The notes under the pieces were generated by a model. That model saw only the letters and a program-made list of their open reading frames with translations. It was not told the origin of the DNA and did no database searches. Of a stretch of DNA of 64,000 bases, positions 59,416-64,000 are shown piece after piece. This stretch comes from Flavobacterium sp. KACC 22761 (lineage in GTDB: Bacteria > Bacteroidota > Bacteroidia > Flavobacteriales > Flavobacteriaceae), in assembly GCF_034058155.1 (NCBI RefSeq), contig NZ_CP139148.1:2232001-2296000 (forward strand), read 5' to 3'. The first letter of the stretch is position 1, and each line of letters opens with the position of its first letter. A program made the position numbers and the translations under genes.

Positions 59416-60222
59416 CTATTTATGATTTAAAGAAGAAGGAACAATTCCGAATTTCTTTTTGAATGAAAATGAAAAATGAGATAAATCTTCAAAACCGACG
59501 CCAATATAAACTTCTGATGGTGGATTTCCTTGGCTGATTAAATAGTAGGCTTCTTGAAGTCTTTTGTTTAATAGCCATTTTCCAGGCGCTTGCTGGAATA
59601 TCTTTTGAAAATCTCTTTTAAAAGTCGCTAAGCTTCTTCCGGTGAGATAGGCAAATCGATGCATTTGCACATTAAAGTGGAAATTTTTGTTCATAAATGC
59701 TTCCAAATCGATTTTTCCGGGTTCGGTGAAATCAAATAAAATATCTTTTAATTCGGGATTTACTTTTAATAAAAGATGAATGGCTTCTTTGATTTTTAAA
59801 TTAAACAAGGCTTCGTTGCTTTCTTGCTCAACTTCAAGATAAGTGATCAGCGATTCCATAAAAGATTTATAAAGCGGATTTGGAGCTAATGTGATCATGG
59901 CTTCAGAATCGGCTTTTTTGCTGACTTTATAATTGTATTCTTTGTTTACTTCACGCAGAATTTCCTGATCTAGAAAAAGTGATATGGTTTTGAATTCACC
60001 ATTTTCTGGAGGAATTTTGGTGAATTTGGCCAAATGATTTCTCTTGCTGAAGCGAAAATCTCCCGGTTTTGAGTTAAAAGTGCTTTTGCTGTCTGAAGCT
60101 ATCATTTCTCCAGAAATTTGGTAGCTGAAAACATGTTCTGGAATAAAATGTTCTCCTTCTCGGCTGCGCGCATAATAGCAGGAGTAAAGTATTTTTGGTT
60201 TCGGATTTGATTTTGTCGTCAT
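59416..60222 (-). CDS. AraC family transcriptional regulator
   Basis: A 268-residue regulator with an N-terminal ligand/oligomer domain and a C-terminal AraC DNA-binding pair of helix-turn-helix motifs (AYLTGRSLATFKRDFQKIF, IGVGFEDLSHFSFSFKKKFG). It follows the aldehyde dehydrogenase gene by 62 bases on the same strand and may regulate it. The signal is not known. Confidence 0.92.
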   Translation of the reverse strand: MTTKSNPKPKILYSCYYARSREGEHFIPEHVFSYQISGEMIASDSKSTFNSKPGDFRFSKRNHLAKFTKIPPENGEFKTISLFLDQEILREVNKEYNYKVSKKADSEAMITLAPNPLYKSFMESLITYLEVEQESNEALFNLKIKEAIHLLLKVNPELKDILFDFTEPGKIDLEAFMNKNFHFNVQMHRFAYLTGRSLATFKRDFQKIFQQAPGKWLLNKRLQEAYYLISQGNPPSEVYIGVGFEDLSHFSFSFKKKFGIVPSSLNHK

Positions 60223-60284
60223 AATGGTAAAATTACAAAAGATCCGGAAAATCTTTTCATCAAAACTTTCCGGATTGTAAATGA

Positions 60285-61706
60285 TTATAAAGGTTGGATA
60301 AGTGCTCTTGGTTCTAAATACGCCTCAAGTCCGATGTTTCCAAATTCACGACCAATTCCGGATTGCTTAAATCCGCCAAAAGGCGCCATAGGATCGTGTC
60401 CAATTCCGTTTATTTGAACGCGTCCAGCGTTGATTTGCGAAGCAACTCGATGTGCTCTTTTTTCGTCTGATGAGCTTACATAAGCTTGAAGTCCGTAAGT
60501 GGTGTCGTTTGCAATTTCAATTGCTTCTTCCTCGGTTTTGTATGTAATGACGGTTAAAACAGGCCCGAAGATTTCTTCTCTGGCAATACGCATTTGATTT
60601 TTTGCATTTACAAAAACAGTCGGTTTTACAAAATTTCCTTTCTCAAGCCCTTCAGGTTTTCCTAATCCTCCAGCAAGAATTTCGGCGCCTTCAGTAATCC
60701 CGATTTGAATGTAATCTTGAACGCGTTGATATTGTTTTGTGCTTACCATCGGCCCAACTGCGGTATTGGTGTTTTTTGGGTCGCCAACAATTACGTTTGC
60801 TAAAACTTCTTTGAGGATTGATTTAGTTTCTTCTAATTTGTTTTCTGGAATTAAAAGTCGGGTTCCGGCAATACATGCTTGTCCGCTGTTCATAAACGCG
60901 GCGCTTAAGGCAAGCGGAATTGCTTTTGAGAAATCGGCATCGTCTAAAATGATGTTTGGTGATTTTCCTCCTAGTTCTAGTGTAACGCGTTTCATGGTGT
61001 TAACGGCTTCTTTGGCAATAATTTTCCCAACGTTTGTTGAGCCAGTAAAAGAAATTTTTGAAATATCGGGATTTCGGCTTATTTCTGCGCCAACAACTTC
61101 TCCTAGTCCGTTTACGATATTTACTATTCCTTTTGGAAGTTGAGCGTCGTGTAAGCATTCCATCATCAGTTGGGTTTGTTGCGCGCTCATTTCGCTAGGT
61201 TTTATGACAGTTGTGCATCCTGCAACGATTGCTGTTGCTAATTTGCTAGAGATAAAACCATTGCTTGAGTTCCATGGGATTATGATTCCAACAACGCCAA
61301 TTGGGGTCATTTGAACCTCAGATTGTCCCATTGTTTTAATGAAATCGTAACTGTTTAATAGGCTAATTGCTGAATCGAAACCTTTTAGCATGTATTCGTG
61401 GCTTACAGATGCAAATTGAAATGTTCCTCCATATTCTTCGACCATTATGTTTACAAAGTCGGTTTTTCTTTTTTCAACAGCAGTTTTTATGTTTTTCAAA
61501 TATTGAATTCTTTCTGTAGTTGAAGTTTTAGAGAAAGTTTTAAAAGCATTTTTAGCGGCTTCTATCGCGTTTTGAGTGTCTTCGGTATTTCCTAGTCTAA
61601 CTTTTCCGAGCTTTTCATTTGTGGTTGGGCTTATAAGGTCGAAATATTCAGTTCCTTGAGGCGTTACAAATTCTCCGTTAATGTAAATTTTGTCTATTGT
61701 TTTCAT
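60285..61706 (-). CDS. NAD(P)-dependent aldehyde dehydrogenase
   Basis: The 473-residue enzyme has the NAD-binding region (FTGSTNVGKIIAKEA), catalytic Glu in TLELGGKSPNI, the nucleophile Cys in NSGQACIAGTRL, and the downstream EEIFGPVLTV. It belongs to the broad-substrate group. An AraC regulator gene follows. Substrate unknown. Confidence 0.95.
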   Translation of the reverse strand: MKTIDKIYINGEFVTPQGTEYFDLISPTTNEKLGKVRLGNTEDTQNAIEAAKNAFKTFSKTSTTERIQYLKNIKTAVEKRKTDFVNIMVEEYGGTFQFASVSHEYMLKGFDSAISLLNSYDFIKTMGQSEVQMTPIGVVGIIIPWNSSNGFISSKLATAIVAGCTTVIKPSEMSAQQTQLMMECLHDAQLPKGIVNIVNGLGEVVGAEISRNPDISKISFTGSTNVGKIIAKEAVNTMKRVTLELGGKSPNIILDDADFSKAIPLALSAAFMNSGQACIAGTRLLIPENKLEETKSILKEVLANVIVGDPKNTNTAVGPMVSTKQYQRVQDYIQIGITEGAEILAGGLGKPEGLEKGNFVKPTVFVNAKNQMRIAREEIFGPVLTVITYKTEEEAIEIANDTTYGLQAYVSSSDEKRAHRVASQINAGRVQINGIGHDPMAPFGGFKQSGIGREFGNIGLEAYLEPRALIQPL

Positions 61707-61822
61707 GTTGTATGATTTAATGAATTTTTATTTGACAAATTTCCGGATAAATGCCCTGCGTGACTTTGTTGTAAAGCTCAATTGAACTTTGTTGAAAAGC
61801 TCATAATTTATTTGTTTTTGCG

Positions 61823-61855
61823 AAAAAAAAATAGCTTCTCGATTGAGAAGCTATT
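61823..61855 (-). terminator. Terminator after the UspA gene
   Basis: aatagcttctc (61830-61840) pairs with gagaagctatt (61845-61855), loop gatt; the A run at 61823-61831 gives a U tract on the minus-strand transcript. Confidence 0.88.
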
Positions 61856-61875
61856 GCTATGAAGTGTTTTGATTT

Positions 61876-62700
61876 TTAAATCTTTAACGTAATAACAGGT
61901 CTGACGGTGTGGTTTACTAGCCCTTCGCTTATGCTACCGTTAAAGAAATGTGCAAAACCTGTTCTGCCATGTGTGCACATTCCTATGATGTCTGCGTTTA
62001 TGCTGTTCGAAAAATTGAGGATTCCTTTTTCAATATTAGTGTCGTTGTAAATTTGAGTTGTATAATTGGTTATGCCAAATTCTGTTACAAAATTCTTCAT
62101 TGCTTTTTCCATGACATGTGTCGGCTTAAAGCTGTTTGGTGTGCAGATGGTTACAAGGTGGATTTTTGCTTCAAAGAATTTGGTGAAATTCAATAGTTTA
62201 TTGAACGGTTTTTTGGTTTCTTCAGAAAAATCAGAAGCAAAGACAATATCGGTAACTTTGAAGTCCGAAATGTCTTTTTTGATAACCAAAACCGGAATTT
62301 CAGAATTTCGAACAACTTTTTCAGTATTTGAGCCTATTAAGAGTTCTTCAATGCCAGATGAACCGTGAGATCCCATTATAATTAAATCAATTTCGTAGTC
62401 CTTGCTTACTTGGAGGATTCCGTGAATTGGTTTGTCCATTTTTACAATTTCAGTTACCGAGATTCCGTCCAGATATGGTCTTGAAGATGCTTCGTCTAGC
62501 ATTTCGTTTGCTTTTTTCATGAAAAGCATAGTTTCAGGGATGCTTGTGCCTCCCAGTATGGCGTCATTCATTTGGTGCGGCAATTCAAGCATGTGCAAAA
62601 TGACAATTTCTGAATTGTTTCTTTTGGCAATTTGCGAGGCCACTTTTAACGCATCTTCAGCATGTTCTGAAAAGTCAGTAGGAACTAAAATTCGTTTCAT
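61876..62700 (-). CDS. Universal stress protein with two UspA domains
   Basis: A 274-residue tandem UspA protein. Domain 1 (1-140) has the ATP-binding GSHGSSGIEELLIGSNTEKVV pattern in the G-2x-G-9x-G-S form; domain 2 (150-274) has CTHGRTGFAHFFNGSISE. Both appear able to bind ATP. Such proteins help cells survive starvation and stress. It is divergent from rimP. Confidence 0.95.
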   Translation of the reverse strand: MKRILVPTDFSEHAEDALKVASQIAKRNNSEIVILHMLELPHQMNDAILGGTSIPETMLFMKKANEMLDEASSRPYLDGISVTEIVKMDKPIHGILQVSKDYEIDLIIMGSHGSSGIEELLIGSNTEKVVRNSEIPVLVIKKDISDFKVTDIVFASDFSEETKKPFNKLLNFTKFFEAKIHLVTICTPNSFKPTHVMEKAMKNFVTEFGITNYTTQIYNDTNIEKGILNFSNSINADIIGMCTHGRTGFAHFFNGSISEGLVNHTVRPVITLKI

Positions 62701-62784
62701 AATTCTTTGGGTTAAATTATTTGAATAATCTCTTTTTGAATGCTCCTATAAAGATAAGAAATATTTTTAGAGCAATCAATTTAT

Positions 62785-62867
62785 TTTGATTTATAAAAAA
62801 ATCACTATATTTGCATCGTTATTTATTAAAATCTAAATAATGAGGGGACTAAGTGTCCCCTCTTTTT
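62785..62867 (+). promoter_or_regulatory. rimP-nusA promoter followed by a leader terminator hairpin
   Basis: TTTG (62785-62788) and TATATTTG (62806-62813) form the promoter. Within the untranslated leader, gaggggac (62842-62849) pairs with gtcccctc (62855-62862), loop taagt, followed at once by five T residues. This is a canonical intrinsic terminator 9 bases before the rimP start codon. The upstream gene is divergent, so it can only act on the rimP-nusA transcript. Confidence 0.68.
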
Positions 62868-62875
62868 ATAAAATT

Positions 62876-63340
62876 ATGACATTTAAGGAAAAAGTTAACG
62901 AATTAATTACAGAAGCACTTCTGGAAAAGCCATCGATCTTTTTGATTGATCTTGCTGTTTCGGATTCTTTTAAAATTAGTGTTGGTTTAGACGGAGATAA
63001 TGGAGTTGCGTTGCAGGATTGTATTGATATCAGTCGTGCCATCGAAAACAATCTGGATCGTGAAGAACAGGATTTTTCGCTTGAAGTAGCTTCGGTTGGA
63101 GTAGGATCTCCTTTGAAATTGATTAGACAATACAAGAAAAATATTGGTAGAACGTTGATTGTTACTACAAATAATGAAAAAATTGAAGCAGAATTGGTTG
63201 AAGCTAACGATGTTTTCATAATTTTGTCTTGGAAGGCAAGAGAACCGAAAAAAGTAGGAAAAGGAAAAGAAACAGTTCAAAAAGAGCAACAAATACCTTA
63301 TACAGAGATAAAAGAGGCAATTGTTACAGTAACATTTTAA
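62876..63340 (+). CDS. rimP: Ribosome maturation factor RimP
   Basis: The 154-residue protein is needed for 30S maturation. It has the N-terminal alpha/beta domain ([36 protein letters not shown]) and the C-terminal SH3-like domain ([23 protein letters not shown] in part). The frame opens at 62840, but that point lies in the terminator hairpin; the ATG at 62876 (MTFKEKVN) matches RimP N termini. It is followed by nusA after 13 bases. Confidence 0.94.
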   Translation: MTFKEKVNELITEALLEKPSIFLIDLAVSDSFKISVGLDGDNGVALQDCIDISRAIENNLDREEQDFSLEVASVGVGSPLKLIRQYKKNIGRTLIVTTNNEKIEAELVEANDVFIILSWKAREPKKVGKGKETVQKEQQIPYTEIKEAIVTVTF

Positions 63341-63353
63341 TTAAAGAATTCGC

Positions 63354-64000
63354 ATGGAAAATTTAGCATTAATCGATTCATTCTCAGAGTTTAAAGATAA
63401 TAAACTTATTGATCGTGTAACGCTTATGGCAATTTTAGAGGACGTGTTTAGAAATGCATTGAAGAAAAAATACGGTTCAGATGAAAATTTCGATATTATT
63501 ATAAATCCTGACAAAGGAGATATGGAAATATGGAGAAGAAGAGTAATTGTTGCCGATGAGGATCTTGATTTTGAAAATGAGGAAATTACATTGACTGAAG
63601 CAAGAAAAATTGAGGCGGATTTTGAAATTGGTGAAGAGGTTTCTGAAGAGGTAAAATTGATTGATCTAGGAAGAAGAGCTATCTTAGCGCTTCGTCAAAA
63701 CTTAATATCTAAAATTCACGAACACGATAATACAAATCTTTACAAACAATTTAAAGATATTATCGGTGATATATATACAGCTGAAGTGCACCACGTGCGT
63801 CCAAGAGTAGTAATCTTGGTTGATGATGAAGGAAATGAAATTGTGCTTCCAAAGGAAAAACAAATTCCATCAGATTTCTTCCGTAAAGGAGATAACGTTC
63901 GTGGAATTATTGAAAGCGTTGAATTAAAAGGAAACAAGCCTCAAATTATTATGTCTAGAACTTCTGAAAAGTTCTTGGAAAAATTATTCGAGCAAGAAAT
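63354..64000 (+). CDS. nusA: Transcription termination/antitermination factor NusA (5' part)
   Basis: The frame starts at 63354 (MENLALIDSFSEFKDNKLID) and runs past the window end. The first 215 residues cover the RNA-polymerase-binding N-terminal domain (RVTLMAILEDVFRNALKKKYG) and most of the S1 domain (EVHHVRPRVVILVDDEGNEIVLP, PSDFFRKGDNVRGII), up to IIMSRTSEKFLEKLFEQE, where the KH domains begin. NusA strengthens pausing and intrinsic termination, which makes the terminator in its own leader notable. Confidence 0.96.
   Translation, partial: MENLALIDSFSEFKDNKLIDRVTLMAILEDVFRNALKKKYGSDENFDIIINPDKGDMEIWRRRVIVADEDLDFENEEITLTEARKIEADFEIGEEVSEEVKLIDLGRRAILALRQNLISKIHEHDNTNLYKQFKDIIGDIYTAEVHHVRPRVVILVDDEGNEIVLPKEKQIPSDFFRKGDNVRGIIESVELKGNKPQIIMSRTSEKFLEKLFEQE

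Overview
The window looks like chromosomal core DNA from a Flavobacterium-type member of the Bacteroidota (Flavobacteriaceae). It is AT-rich. Promoters follow the Bacteroidota pattern (TAnnTTTG, sometimes with TTTG about 19 bases upstream). Gene content fits: TonB receptor, DUF3857 and DUF2723 proteins, DUF3127, DUF4301, bacterial GGGP synthase, and the rplM-rpsI-rpsB-tsf block. I see no prophage, insertion sequence, transposase, integrase or CRISPR array. What is unusual lies in regulation, in small genes and in repeats at gene boundaries.

Layout. 1-1.9 kb: tail of a GH3 glycosidase, a Nudix-derived regulator and a YjbR protein. 1.9-4.6 kb: a minus-strand alkylation-repair group (AlkB, a separate Ada zinc-domain protein, a second 2OG-Fe oxygenase, AraC-MGMT). 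4.7-9.8 kb: acetyltransferase, SMR pump, patatin/beta-barrel protein, ahcY. 10.1-12.3 kb: Sfp-type transferase, truncated haemoglobin operon and its likely Crp/Fnr regulator. 12.3-18.6 kb: GGGP synthase, PnuC, a NadR-kinase/DUF4301 fusion, ArfB, then a TPP riboswitch driving a TonB receptor. 19-24.4 kb: greA, HIT protein, orphan histidine kinase, flavin reductase, DUF3127, aat, MOSC. 24.4-28.2 kb: two DUF3857 proteins. 28.3-36 kb: a complete minus-strand thiamine operon (thiS-thiC-tenI-like-thiD-thiE-thiG-thiH-thiF) under a second TPP riboswitch, interrupted by a GxxExxY gene. 36-40.4 kb: tag, lipoprotein, queuosine-precursor transporter, M3 peptidase. 40.6-43.5 kb: tsf, rpsB, rpsI, rplM. 43.7-49.6 kb: two exported ferritin-like proteins, a LacI regulator, polA. 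49.8-52.9 kb: an OmpR-type two-component system flanked by three small exported Lys/Ala-rich proteins. 53-58.7 kb: phosphoesterase, thioredoxin-like protein, deacetylase, DUF2723. 58.9-59.2 kb: two tRNA-Gln units. 59.4-64 kb: AraC regulator, aldehyde dehydrogenase, UspA, rimP and the start of nusA.

Most interesting: (1) the three Asr-like proteins around the two-component system; the first and third promoters each carry a CTTCAT direct repeat with an 11-base period, placed identically relative to the -7 element; (2) intrinsic-terminator hairpins in the untranslated leaders of both greA and rimP-nusA, where no upstream gene needs terminating; (3) an octanucleotide repeat inside the signal-peptide codons of the thiamine-linked TonB receptor; (4) a GxxExxY gene between inverted repeat words inside the thi operon; (5) many gene boundaries filled with short words repeated in tandem and then inverted. 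All functions are read from sequence patterns; no searches were run.
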